A program made the translations under genes and the position numbers. From an uncultured Eubacteriales bacterium (GTDB taxonomy: Bacteria; Bacillota; Clostridia; Oscillospirales; Oscillospiraceae), in contig LT599017.1 of NCBI GenBank assembly GCA_900079765.1, positions 3,003,199 to 3,067,198 on the forward strand: a DNA stretch of 64,000 nucleotides. Reading direction: 5' to 3'. Position 1 is the first letter of the stretch, and each line of letters begins with the position of its first letter. Below are positions 33,092 to 40,580 of this stretch, one piece after another. A model generated the notes under the pieces. The model worked only from the letters and a program-made list of their open reading frames with translations. It was not told where the DNA came from and searched no databases.

Positions 33092-33901
33092 ATGAAAAAG
33101 AAACTGTCCGCTCTTGCACTCACCGCCGCGCTGCTCATTTCCGCCCTGTCCGGCTGCTCGACCGCCGGCAAGAGCGCCACCACCATCAAGGTGGGGGCCA
33201 CTCCCGCGCCCCATGCCGAGGTGCTGGAGGTCGCCAAGGAAATCCTTGCTAAGCAAAACATCACCCTAGAGATTCAGGTCTTCGACGACTATGTCCTGCC
33301 CAACACCGCCCTGGAGGAGGGCGATCTGGACGCCAACTACTTCCAGCATATTACCTACCTCAACGGTTTTAATGAGGAACACGGCACCCATCTGGTCAGC
33401 GTCGCCAACATCCACTACGAGCCCTTCGCCATCTATCCCGGCCAGACCGCCAGCCTCGCCGACCTGAAGGACGGGGACAAGATCGCCGTTCCCAACGACG
33501 GCACCAACGAAGCCCGCGCCCTCCTCCTGCTGGAGGCCCAGGGGCTCCTCAAACTGAAAGAGGGCGTCGGCCTCTCCGCCACCAAGCTGGACATTGCCGA
33601 GAACCCCCACAACTATGACATCGTGGAGATGGAGGCTAAGCTCCTGCCCTCCGCCCTGCCCGACGTGGCGGTCGCTATCATCAACGGCAACTACGCCCTG
33701 GGCGCGGGCCTTACCTCCGACCAGGCTCTGGTATTTGAGGATGCCGCTAAGTCCGCCGAGCCCTACGTCAACGTTCTGGCCGTCAAGGAGGGCAACGAAG
33801 ACAACGAGGCCATTAAGGCCCTCGTGAAGGCGCTTCAGAGTGACGAGGTCAAAAAATTTATGGAGGAGAAGTACGGCTCTGCCGTGGTTCCCGCTTTCTA
33901 A
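33092..33901 (+). CDS. metQ: Methionine-binding lipoprotein MetQ
   Basis: A 269-residue NLPA-family lipoprotein: signal with lipobox LSGC (Cys23), then TIKVGATPAPHAEVLEVAKEIL, IQVFDDYVLPNTALEEGDLDANYFQHITYLNGF and NGNYALGAGLTSDQALVFE, the standard methionine-binding lobes. It passes methionine to MetNI. ATG 33092 follows AAAAGGAG by nine bases. Its own promoter plus T-box lets the cell make binding protein only when methionyl-tRNA is low, apart from the metNI unit. Confidence 0.93.
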   Translation: MKKKLSALALTAALLISALSGCSTAGKSATTIKVGATPAPHAEVLEVAKEILAKQNITLEIQVFDDYVLPNTALEEGDLDANYFQHITYLNGFNEEHGTHLVSVANIHYEPFAIYPGQTASLADLKDGDKIAVPNDGTNEARALLLLEAQGLLKLKEGVGLSATKLDIAENPHNYDIVEMEAKLLPSALPDVAVAIINGNYALGAGLTSDQALVFEDAAKSAEPYVNVLAVKEGNEDNEAIKALVKALQSDEVKKFMEEKYGSAVVPAF

Positions 33902-33906
33902 GAATA

Positions 33907-33954
33907 AAAAGCATGGCCCGCCGTTTCCCTAGGGAGACGGCGGGTCATGCTTTT
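33907..33954. terminator. Long palindromic terminator between metQ and the NTPase gene
   Basis: Two 24-bp arms with no loop and two wobble positions (33907-33930, 33931-33954), flanked by A4/T4. It serves both convergent genes and overlaps the last codons of the NTPase gene. Confidence 0.82.
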
Positions 33955-34450
33955 CCAGCTTGTGCAAAAGCTCCTCCGGCAGGGCATTTCGGTTTTCCTC
34001 TGTGACCTCAATAAGCTCCACCCGCGGATGCTCTGCGATAGCCCGCGTCCAGCCTGGAAAGCCTTGGCGCACCACGCCGAGCACGGAGGTGTTCCCGCCC
34101 AGGGTCCTGAGCACGGCGGCATGAAACCGCCGCGCCTCCCTCTCCAGCCGCCCGCACTCATCCATAAGAATGAGCTCCGCGCCCGGGCAGTCCAACGCGG
34201 CGCATCCCAACGCGTCGAACCGCTTTGGCAGAGAGATGACGCCGCCGGGGCCGAACCGGGCCACCGTATGCTCCTCATCAAGGACGGTCTTCTCCCATGC
34301 GTTCCAGAGGTAGAGAGAATGAACCGCCTCCCGCCTGTCGGGCCCGAACCCGGTGCGGAAGCCGCCCACCCGCAAGCCACCCAGAGCCACGGTCTTTTGT
34401 ATTACCGTGCTCTTCCCGCAGCCCACCGGCCCGGTGAGAAAGAGATGCAT
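33929..34450 (-). CDS. Nucleoside-triphosphatase, THEP1 family
   Basis: A 173-residue P-loop protein. Walker A is FLTGPVGCGKSTVIQ at the very N-terminus, followed by GLRVGGFRTG, a Walker B ELILMDECGRLE and CAR/LEH-type C-terminal sequence; this pattern fits the THEP1 (DUF265) nucleoside-triphosphatase/kinase-like family. These enzymes hydrolyse NTPs slowly in vitro; the in vivo role is unknown. ATG 34450 is five bases after AAGGTG; a GTG three codons earlier coincides with that site. It is divergent from a FecBCD-type importer with a riboswitch-like leader, which may be a functional neighbour. Confidence 0.8.
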   Translation of the reverse strand: MHLFLTGPVGCGKSTVIQKTVALGGLRVGGFRTGFGPDRREAVHSLYLWNAWEKTVLDEEHTVARFGPGGVISLPKRFDALGCAALDCPGAELILMDECGRLEREARRFHAAVLRTLGGNTSVLGVVRQGFPGWTRAIAEHPRVELIEVTEENRNALPEELLHKLEKHDPPSP

Positions 34451-34644
34451 AAAAATCACCTTCTGACCAAAAAGATTGACAGGATGCCTGAAACCTAGTA
34501 TGCTCTAGTATGATAGCTGCTGGACAAATCGTCTCGTGTTCTATTTGAGCGGCATTTACCGCGCAACGTCTTAAAACGGCTATTTAAACCATTTTGCGAG
34601 ATTTGGCCATTGTTCCGATATGTATGAGCAGGTAGCATTAGTAT

Positions 34645-34658
34645 AAGCCTATAGGCTT
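34645..34658. promoter_or_regulatory. Perfect 14-bp palindrome upstream of the FecBCD-type operon
   Basis: AAGCCTATAGGCTT lies just before a TACAAT hexamer (34664-34669) that could be a -10 box; no good -35 is seen. A repressor or activator site is possible. Confidence 0.4.
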
Positions 34659-34673
34659 GAAAATACAATCTTT

Positions 34674-34809
34674 CTCCGAGCTGAAACGCCTAAAGCATCC
34701 CGCTATGGCGTCAGGCCCGGGTCTTGCCGGAAACGGCGGGGCCTTCCATGCTTGAAAAGGAGAGGACTCTCGGGGACGCTTCTCCCGACTACGGGGCGCC
34801 GGCTAGAGG
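34674..34809 (+). ncRNA. Probable molybdenum/tungsten cofactor-type (Moco) riboswitch
   Basis: Visible structure: outer helix CTCCGAG (34674-34680) with CTCGGGG (34769-34775); ACGCC/GGCGT helix inside (34685-34689 with ~34707-34711); AGGCC/GGCCT arms closing a GCCG-GAAA-CGGC hairpin; then CTTCCATGC and a purine-rich GAAAAGGAGAGGACTC stretch. From memory these blocks match the Moco RNA motif (cofactor riboswitch of moa and molybdate genes). A rho-independent terminator follows at once, so it should act by transcription termination. Family naming is inference; the structured leader itself is seen directly. Confidence 0.62.
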
Positions 34810-34841
34810 TCCCCCGCCTTTTCAAGGCGGGGGATTTTTTT
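34810..34841 (+). terminator. Leader terminator upstream of the FecBCD-type operon
   Basis: Perfect 11-bp stem TCCCCCGCCTT (34810-34820) and AAGGCGGGGGA (34824-34834), 3-nt loop, then seven T; 20 bases before the permease ATG. Confidence 0.9.
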
Positions 34842-34861
34842 GATAGGAAAGGGGGAGCACC

Positions 34862-35887
34862 ATGGAGGTCGTGGCCCGGTCCAACCGAAAAAAGCGCCTC
34901 ATCATCCTGGCTCTGTGCCTGCTTTTGCTTGCCGTCTGCGCCCTCTCGGTCACTGTAGGGCGTTACCCCGTTCCCCTGCGGGAGTTGGGCGGAATGCTCC
35001 TCTCCAAATTCGTTTCCATCGAGCCTTTCTGGACCTCCACCATGGAAAAGGTGCTTTTCAACGTCCGCCTGCCCCGGCTGGCGATGGCTTGCCTGGTCGG
35101 CTGCGCCCTATCGACGGCAGGCTGCGCCTACCAGGGTGTGTTCCAAAATCCCATGGCCTCCCCCGATATCCTGGGCGCGTCCAAGGGCGCGGCCTTCGGC
35201 GCGGCCCTCGCCATACTTTTGGGTGCGGGGGGCGCAATAGTCATGGGCGCCGCGTTCCTATCCGGCCTTCTCTCCCTGGCCCTGGTGCTATTGGCCAGCG
35301 CCCGGGCCAAGGGTAAGCGGGTAGTCAACCTCATCCTGGCGGGCATCATCGTCAGCTCCCTTTTCGAGGCGGGCACCTCCTACATCAAGCTGGTGGCCGA
35401 CCCCAGCGATACCCTCCCCAGCATCACCTACTGGCTCATGGGCAGTATCGCCGGGGCCACGGGGCGAGAGCTCACTTTCGTCTTCTGGCCCGTGCTGGCG
35501 GGCTCCGTCGTGCTCTTCCTGCTGCGCTGGCAGCTGGGCATCCTCACCCTAGGCGAGGACGAGGCCCGTGCCATGGGGGTAAACGCCCCCGCCGTCCGCA
35601 TGGCCGTCCTCCTGTGCGCCACACTGCTCACCGCCGTCAGCGTTTCAACGGCGGGGGTCATCAGTTGGGTAGGGCTGGTGGTACCCCACCTGGCCCGAAG
35701 GCTGGTGGGGAGCAACTACCGCTACCTGATGCCCGCCTCTATGGTTCTGGGGTCTCTCTTTCTCTTAGTGGTAGACGGCATCTCCCGCAACCTCCTCCTC
35801 ACCGAGATCCCCCTGGGTATTCTCACCGCCGTGGTGGGCGCACCTTTCTTCCTCTACCTGATGACGAGGGGGGGCGGAGAAGTATGA
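34862..35887 (+). CDS. FecCD-family ABC transporter permease
   Basis: A 341-residue permease with about nine to ten membrane segments of the BtuC/FecCD type. Typical stretches are VRLPRLAMACLVGCALSTAGCAYQGVFQNPMASPDILGASKGAAFGAA, of which the P-D-I-L-G block is diagnostic, GVISWVGLVVPHLARRLVGSNYR and EIPLGILTAVVGAPFFLYLM. It starts the three-gene importer operon, ATG 34862 after GGGGGAG. The family moves siderophores, B12, haem and, in the MolBC branch, molybdate or tungstate. Given the upstream Moco-like leader, molybdate/tungstate is my preferred guess. Confidence 0.92.
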   Translation: MEVVARSNRKKRLIILALCLLLLAVCALSVTVGRYPVPLRELGGMLLSKFVSIEPFWTSTMEKVLFNVRLPRLAMACLVGCALSTAGCAYQGVFQNPMASPDILGASKGAAFGAALAILLGAGGAIVMGAAFLSGLLSLALVLLASARAKGKRVVNLILAGIIVSSLFEAGTSYIKLVADPSDTLPSITYWLMGSIAGATGRELTFVFWPVLAGSVVLFLLRWQLGILTLGEDEARAMGVNAPAVRMAVLLCATLLTAVSVSTAGVISWVGLVVPHLARRLVGSNYRYLMPASMVLGSLFLLVVDGISRNLLLTEIPLGILTAVVGAPFFLYLMTRGGGEV

Positions 35888-36663
35888 GCATCGAGGTAAA
35901 GAGCCTCTCCTTCTCCTACGGTACGCGAAGCGTCCTCACCGATGTAAGTTTCACCGCCCGACAGGGCAAGCTCCTCTCGGTCCTGGGCCCCAACGGCGTG
36001 GGGAAGAGCACCCTTTTCCGCTGCATCTTAGGCCTCCTCAAGGGCTATAGCGGTCAAATCCTTGTAGACGGTTCCGATTCCAAGGCCCTCACCGCTCGGG
36101 AGATGGCCCGCCGAGTGGCCTATATTCCCCAATCCAGCTACCCTGCCTTCAGCTACTCGGTCCATGATATGGTCCTCATGGGCACCCAGTCCCGCTCCGG
36201 CCCTTTCACCGCGCCGGGGCGCGAGGCGGAAAATCTGGCTGCCCAGGCTCTGGAGCGTTTGGGCATCGAAGATCTGGCCCAACGCTCATACACCAAGCTC
36301 TCCGGAGGGGAGCGGCAGCTGGTCCTCATCGCCAGGGCCTTGGCACAGCAATCCCCCATCCTCCTCATGGACGAGCCTACCGCTAATTTGGACTACGGGA
36401 ACCAGCTGCGAGTCCTGTCCAAGGTCCGCGCCTTGGCGGAAGAGGGGTACTCCATACTCCAGTCCACCCACAACCCCGAGCAGGCCTACCTCTTCTCCCA
36501 CGAGATTTTGGCCATGAAGGGCGGGGGTGTCCTGGCCCTTGGAGCCCCGGAGGAGGTTCTCACCGCCGGTCTGGTCCGCGAGCTCTACGGCGTTGAGGTC
36601 GAGGTGGAGAGCTTGCGAAACGATAAAATGCGCGTCTGTATTCCAAAGGAGGAATTGAAATGA
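35884..36663 (+). CDS. FecE-type ABC transporter ATP-binding protein
   Basis: A 259-residue ATPase: Walker A LGPNGVGKSTLFR, Q-loop IPQSSYPAF, signature LSGGERQLVLIARAL, Walker B ILLMDEPTANLDYGNQ, His switch STHNPEQ. Its ATG overlaps the permease stop (ATGA) and its own stop overlaps the binding-protein ATG, so the three are translated together. It drives the FecCD-type permease. Confidence 0.93.
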   Translation: MSIEVKSLSFSYGTRSVLTDVSFTARQGKLLSVLGPNGVGKSTLFRCILGLLKGYSGQILVDGSDSKALTAREMARRVAYIPQSSYPAFSYSVHDMVLMGTQSRSGPFTAPGREAENLAAQALERLGIEDLAQRSYTKLSGGERQLVLIARALAQQSPILLMDEPTANLDYGNQLRVLSKVRALAEEGYSILQSTHNPEQAYLFSHEILAMKGGGVLALGAPEEVLTAGLVRELYGVEVEVESLRNDKMRVCIPKEELK

Positions 36664-37790
36664 AAAAATCCCTGTCTCTTGTCCTTGCCCTCATCCTGTC
36701 CCTCTCCCTCGTTCTGGCGGCCTGTTCCCCAGCCGCCGAAGCCCCCAGCAATACGCCCACACCCTCGCCTACCCCAACCGTCTCCACCACCCCCGAGCCC
36801 ACCCCGGCTGCCGACGCCGTCTCCTTCACTGACTCCGCCGGGCGCACCGTTGACGTCCCCGCCGATATATCCCGCATCGCCCCCTCCGGCCCCCTGGCCC
36901 AGATGGTACTCTTCGCCCTGGCGCCTGAGAAGTTCGTCTGCATCTCCACCGCCTGGTCTGAGGAGACCGAGCAATATATTGACACCGCCTACTATAATCT
37001 CCCCGTCCTGGGCCAGATTTACGGCAGCGGCTCCGGCGAGCTGAATATGGAGGCCTTGGCCGCCGCCGACCCCCAGCTCATCATCGATGTGGGCGAGCCT
37101 AAGAAAACCGTCGTGGAGGATATGGACGCCATCACTGACCAGACCAGCATTCCCGCTGTGCATATCGACGCCGCTACCGCCACCATGGGGGAGACCTATC
37201 GCACCCTCGGCAAGCTCCTGGGCCTGGAGGCACGAGCGGAGGAGCTTGCCTCCTATTGCGACGAGGTGTACGCCAAGACCCTGGCCCTCATGGACAAGGT
37301 GGGGGACAATAAGGTGAGCCTCCTCTACTGTACCGGCGACAAGGGCTTGAGCGTCATCGCTCAAGGCTCCTACCACGCCGAGGTGCTGGACCTGATGGGC
37401 GATAACCTCGCCGTTGTGGACGACCCCTCCTCCAAGGGCACGGGTAACGAGGTAGATTTGGAGCAAATCCTTTTGTGGAACCCCGACGTCGTCCTCTTCG
37501 CCCCTGGCAGCATCTACACCACCGTGAAGAACGACCCCGCCTGGCAGGAGCTCTCCGCCATCCAGACCCACCGCTACTACCAGGTCCCCTTCGGACCGTA
37601 TAACTGGCTGGGTTTCCCCCCGTCGGTAAACCGCTACATGGGTATGCTGTGGCTCGGCACTCTCCTCTACCCCGATGACGTGGACTACGACCTCTACACC
37701 GAGGCCGCCCGGTACTATAAGCTCTTCTATCATACCGACCTCACCTACGCCCAGTACTCCGCCCTTATCGATGACTCCATCGGGCAGTAA
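36660..37790 (+). CDS. FecB/BtuF/MolA-type substrate-binding lipoprotein
   Basis: A 376-residue lipoprotein: lipobox LAAC (Cys21), a Thr/Pro/Ser linker, then a two-lobe helical-backbone binding fold. DSAGRTVDVPADISRIAPSG starts the domain as in other PF01497 proteins; DPQLIIDVGEPKK lies in the middle; VPFGPYNWLGFPPSVNRYMGMLWLG lies near the end. That P-x-N-W...PPSVNR block is, as I recall it, seen in oxyanion or cobamide-like binders rather than classic siderophore binders, and fits the molybdate/tungstate idea. Overlaps the ATPase gene by 4 bp. Ligand not proven. Confidence 0.88.
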   Translation: MKKSLSLVLALILSLSLVLAACSPAAEAPSNTPTPSPTPTVSTTPEPTPAADAVSFTDSAGRTVDVPADISRIAPSGPLAQMVLFALAPEKFVCISTAWSEETEQYIDTAYYNLPVLGQIYGSGSGELNMEALAAADPQLIIDVGEPKKTVVEDMDAITDQTSIPAVHIDAATATMGETYRTLGKLLGLEARAEELASYCDEVYAKTLALMDKVGDNKVSLLYCTGDKGLSVIAQGSYHAEVLDLMGDNLAVVDDPSSKGTGNEVDLEQILLWNPDVVLFAPGSIYTTVKNDPAWQELSAIQTHRYYQVPFGPYNWLGFPPSVNRYMGMLWLGTLLYPDDVDYDLYTEAARYYKLFYHTDLTYAQYSALIDDSIGQ

Positions 37791-37795
37791 GTATG

Positions 37796-37832
37796 AAAAC
37801 GCCTCGGAACTTCACGTTCCGAGGCGTTTTTG
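37796..37832. terminator. Bidirectional terminator between importer operon and Rrf2 gene
   Basis: Perfect 15-bp arms AAAACGCCTCGGAAC (37796-37810) and GTTCCGAGGCGTTTT (37816-37830), TTCAC loop. Confidence 0.9.
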
Positions 37833-37841
37833 GGTTTAAAC

Positions 37842-38267
37842 TTATTCAGCGGGACATTTTTCGTGGTAGCGCTTTACAAGGTCGGCCAGAGTCATGTTGT
37901 CCACCACGCTGTCCACCGCGTCCTGGATCTTCTGCCACACCTCTATTGTAACGCAGCGGTCCACCCGCTGGCAGCATGCACCGCCGCTGATGCAGCTCAC
38001 CGGGGCCAGGTTGCCCTCCAGCTGCCGGAGGATCTCCCCTACCTGATACTCCTCGGGTTTGCGGGTCAATAAGTAGCCGCCGCCCGCACCACGCACACTG
38101 CGCACCAGCCCGCCACGGGCCAGCTGGGTGACAATCTGCTCCAAATATTTATCGGAAATCTCCTGCCGCGCAGCCACGTCCCGCAGGGGGACAGCCGTGT
38201 CCTCCGCGTTGAGCGCCAAATCCAACATCAACCGCAGCGCATAGCGGCCCTTGGTGGAAATCTTCAT
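37842..38267 (-). CDS. Rrf2-family transcriptional regulator (IscR-like)
   Basis: A 141-residue winged-helix regulator: MKISTKGRYALRLMLDLA, then DVAARQEISDKYLEQIVTQLARGGLVRSVRGAGGGYLL, the Rrf2 recognition helix and wing. Cys92, Cys98/99 and Cys105 (SCISGGACCQRVDRC) match the IscR [2Fe-2S] ligands closely, so it probably senses Fe-S status. The nifS-nifU operon lies 8 kb away and is a plausible target. GGAGG precedes ATG 38267. An imperfect inverted repeat (TGTGGGTA 38283-38290 with TACCACA 38301-38307) overlaps its own -10 box, suggesting autorepression. Confidence 0.92.
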   Translation of the reverse strand: MKISTKGRYALRLMLDLALNAEDTAVPLRDVAARQEISDKYLEQIVTQLARGGLVRSVRGAGGGYLLTRKPEEYQVGEILRQLEGNLAPVSCISGGACCQRVDRCVTIEVWQKIQDAVDSVVDNMTLADLVKRYHEKCPAE

Positions 38268-38296
38268 AGGTGGATACCTCCTTGTGGGTATGTACT

Positions 38297-38325
38297 ATAA
38301 TACCACAGGTTTGCTGGGAATTCAA
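38297..38325 (-). promoter_or_regulatory. Promoter of the Rrf2 gene
   Basis: Minus strand TTGAAT (38325-38320), 17-bp spacer, TATTAT (38302-38297), with an inverted repeat across the -10. Confidence 0.7.
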
Positions 38326-38402
38326 GCGGGGGAGAAAATTTCCCTGTTACGCATTGTCCGTCACTCCGCCCAGCCGCTCAGCCTTTCTTCAAAAAATAAA
38401 AC

Positions 38403-38431
38403 TTGACTTCAACAACAAAACGTGCTAAAGT
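38403..38431 (+). promoter_or_regulatory. Promoter of the aromatic amino acid operon
   Basis: TTGACT (38403-38408), 17-bp spacer, TAAAGT (38426-38431), 35 bases before the leader peptide ATG. Confidence 0.7.
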
Positions 38432-38465
38432 CCATAGAAACAGGAAAAGAAGGAGGACACCCCAC

Positions 38466-38540
38466 ATGGCGCGGTTTGTCAACTGGGCATACAGCTATTA
38501 CCGCTATTACGAGTATAGCGGCAATTTGTTGTGCCCGTGA
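38466..38540 (+). CDS. Tyrosine-rich leader peptide (attenuation sensor)
   Basis: A 24-codon gene with a near-perfect ribosome site (AAGGAGGACACCCAC before ATG 38466). Eight residues are aromatic: F4, W7 and six Tyr (9, 11, 12, 14, 15, 17); the run YSYYRYYEY leaves almost nothing else to read. The stop lies 37 bases before a strong terminator hairpin, and the next genes are DAHP synthase and prephenate dehydrogenase. This is the layout of ribosome-mediated attenuation as in trp/phe/his operons: a ribosome stalled at Tyr codons would favour an antiterminator. It is too short for ordinary gene calling. Confidence 0.88.
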   Translation: MARFVNWAYSYYRYYEYSGNLLCP

Positions 38541-38577
38541 CAGGTTAGCCAGGGTAGGGTTTCTTTCAGAAACTTGT

Positions 38578-38612
38578 GCCACGGTGGCCCGATGGGCCGC
38601 CGTGGCTTTTTG
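38578..38612 (+). terminator. Attenuator terminator of the aromatic operon
   Basis: Thirteen-bp stem with one G-U pair (38578-38590 with 38594-38606), 3-nt loop, five T. A smaller hairpin GTTTCT/AGAAAC (38560-38574) precedes it, and CCGTG in the leader-peptide end can pair with CACGG of its 5' arm. Confidence 0.88.
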
Positions 38613-38635
38613 TTTCTCAGAAAGGATGATTGAAC

Positions 38636-39652
38636 ATGGTAGTAATCTTAAAGCCTGATTTTACCCCTGAGCAGATGGAGGATGCCATACACAGCATGGA
38701 GGCGGGCGGCGTCAAGGTTATGATCTCCAAGGGCAGCGAGACCACCATCCTTGGCGCGGAGGGCGACACCGCGAAGCTGGACGAGGAGCTTCTCTCCCAG
38801 CTCCCCGGTGTAGAGCGGGTCATGCGGGTAAGCGAGCCCTTTAAGAAAGCCAACCGCAAGTTTCACCCGGACGACACGGTGGTGGACATCGGCCGGGGCG
38901 TGCTCGTCGGTGGCAACCGGGTAGCCATAATAGCTGGCCCCTGCTCGGTAGAGAGCGAGGTACAGATCACCGGCGTGGCCCGTGACGTGAAGGCCTCCGG
39001 AGCGCTGGCCCTCCGGGGCGGCGCGTACAAGCCGCGCACCTCCCCCTACGCATTCCAGGGCATGGGCACCCAGGGCATCGACCTCCTGATGGAGGCCCGT
39101 GAGGACACCGGCCTGCCCATCGTCACCGAGCTAATGAGCGCTGACCAGCTTCCCCTTTTCGAGGAGTGCGTGGACGTGATCCAAATCGGAGCCCGGAACA
39201 TGCAGAACTTCGACCTCCTTAAAAAGCTGGGCAAGACACAAAAACCCATTCTTCTCAAGCGGGGGCTCTCCTCCACCATCGAGGAGTGGATCATGTCTGC
39301 CGAGTACATTTTGGCCGGCGGCAACCCCAACGTCATCCTCTGCGAGCGGGGCATCCGTACCTTCGAGACCTACACCCGCAACACACTTGACCTCTCCGCC
39401 GTCTTGGCCGCCAAGCGGATGTGCCATCTGCCCGTGCTGGTGGACCCCTCCCACGCCTGCGGCAAGGCTTGGATGGTGGAGCGGATGAGTCTGGCCGCCA
39501 TCGCCGCCGGGGCCGACGGCCTGATTGTAGAGGTCCACAACGACCCCAAGAACGCCCTGTGCGACGGGGCTCAGTCCATCACCCCCAAGGACTTCGACAG
39601 CCTTATGGGCAAGATCGGCGCTGTGGCCGCCTGCGTTGGAAGAAGGATTTAA
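38636..39652 (+). CDS. aroF: 3-deoxy-7-phosphoheptulonate synthase (DAHP synthase, type I-beta)
   Basis: A 338-residue enzyme joining phosphoenolpyruvate and erythrose 4-phosphate, the first step to aromatic amino acids. Residues 1-70 form the ferredoxin-like regulatory domain of the Thermotoga-type enzyme (MVVILKPDFTPEQMEDAI), usually the site of Tyr/Phe feedback. The TIM barrel shows AGPCSVESEVQ, RGGAYKPRTSPYAFQGMG, IGARNMQNFDLLK, LLKRGLS and VDPSHACGK (metal/PEP ligands). ATG 38636 is nine bases after AAAGGA. It follows a Tyr-rich attenuator and is followed by tyrA, so it probably serves tyrosine supply. Confidence 0.94.
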   Translation: MVVILKPDFTPEQMEDAIHSMEAGGVKVMISKGSETTILGAEGDTAKLDEELLSQLPGVERVMRVSEPFKKANRKFHPDDTVVDIGRGVLVGGNRVAIIAGPCSVESEVQITGVARDVKASGALALRGGAYKPRTSPYAFQGMGTQGIDLLMEAREDTGLPIVTELMSADQLPLFEECVDVIQIGARNMQNFDLLKKLGKTQKPILLKRGLSSTIEEWIMSAEYILAGGNPNVILCERGIRTFETYTRNTLDLSAVLAAKRMCHLPVLVDPSHACGKAWMVERMSLAAIAAGADGLIVEVHNDPKNALCDGAQSITPKDFDSLMGKIGAVAACVGRRI

Positions 39653-39667
39653 CGGGAGGTGAATGCA

Positions 39668-40534
39668 ATGCCTAAAACTATCGCCGTCGTCGGCCTGGGG
39701 CTGATTGGCGCTTCCCTGGCCCTGGCCCTCGAGGGGTTCGAGGAGTATGAGATCGTGGGCGTAGACGTGTCCGAACCCACCCTGCGCTATGCCCGGGAGC
39801 ATGGAGTGGGGAACGCCGTCACGGCCCACGCGCTGGAGGTGGTGCCCTGGGCCGATGTGACGGTCCTGTGCCTCCACCCCCAGGGTATCGTCCGTTTCCT
39901 GGAGGAATACAAGGACTCCTTCAAGCCCGGCAGTTTGGTCACCGACGTGTGTGGCGTCAAGTCCGCCATCATGGAGGCCGCCGAGGTGCTGCCCGAGGGC
40001 GTGGACTTCATTGGTTGCCATCCCATGGCGGGTACCGAGTTCTCCGGCATCGAGCACGCCTTTGCCGAGATGTTCGAGAAATCCCACCTGATTTTGACCC
40101 CCCGGCCTTCCAGCCGGAAGGAGCATCTGGACCTCATGGAACGCCTGGGGGCCTATATCGGCTGCAAGGACGTGGTGCGCACCACCCCCGAGCAGCACGA
40201 CGCGATTTTGGCTTACACCAGCCAGATGATGCACATTATCGCCCTGTCGGTCTGCGACGACCCCAGTCTCTTTACTTGCCGGGGCTTTGAGGGCAGCTCC
40301 TTCCGGGGCTGCACCCGTGTGGCGGCGCTGGACGTGTCCCTCTGGACCCAGCTCTTCTCCATGAACGCCCCGTCCCTTGTCACCGCGCTGGATCGGCTGG
40401 AGGAAAACCTACATGCCTACCGGGAGGTCATCGCCTCCGGCGACCGCGCCGCCCTCTCGGAGAAACTGGCCTCCTCCGCCGGGCGCAAGCGCCAGATGGA
40501 CCTGCCGGGGCCGGATATTTTAAGTATTGGATGA
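39668..40534 (+). CDS. tyrA: Prephenate dehydrogenase
   Basis: A 288-residue NAD(P)-dependent enzyme converting prephenate to 4-hydroxyphenylpyruvate, the tyrosine branch. The Rossmann start is IAVVGLGLIGASLALAL; catalytic His lies in GCHPMAGTEFSGIEHA, and TPEQHDAILAYTSQMMHIIA is the second family block. No C-terminal ACT domain is present, so regulation may rest on the upstream attenuator and the aroF N-domain. ATG 39668 is eight bases after GGGAGGTGA. Co-transcribed with aroF (15-bp gap). Confidence 0.93.
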   Translation: MPKTIAVVGLGLIGASLALALEGFEEYEIVGVDVSEPTLRYAREHGVGNAVTAHALEVVPWADVTVLCLHPQGIVRFLEEYKDSFKPGSLVTDVCGVKSAIMEAAEVLPEGVDFIGCHPMAGTEFSGIEHAFAEMFEKSHLILTPRPSSRKEHLDLMERLGAYIGCKDVVRTTPEQHDAILAYTSQMMHIIALSVCDDPSLFTCRGFEGSSFRGCTRVAALDVSLWTQLFSMNAPSLVTALDRLEENLHAYREVIASGDRAALSEKLASSAGRKRQMDLPGPDILSIG

Positions 40535-40543
40535 AACGATAAT

Positions 40544-40580
40544 AGAGCCCGGCGATTCTCAGGAATCGCCGGGCTCTTTG
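40544..40580. terminator. Bidirectional terminator between tyrA and the LtaS-like gene
   Basis: Perfect 15-bp arms AGAGCCCGGCGATTC (40544-40558) and GAATCGCCGGGCTCT (40563-40577) with a TCAG loop. It overlaps the last codons of the LtaS-like gene. Confidence 0.85.

Noticed and set aside
32844..33095. An 83-codon frame starting at ATG 32844
   Set aside because: It lies inside the T-box leader; that ATG is the Met specifier codon, not a start.
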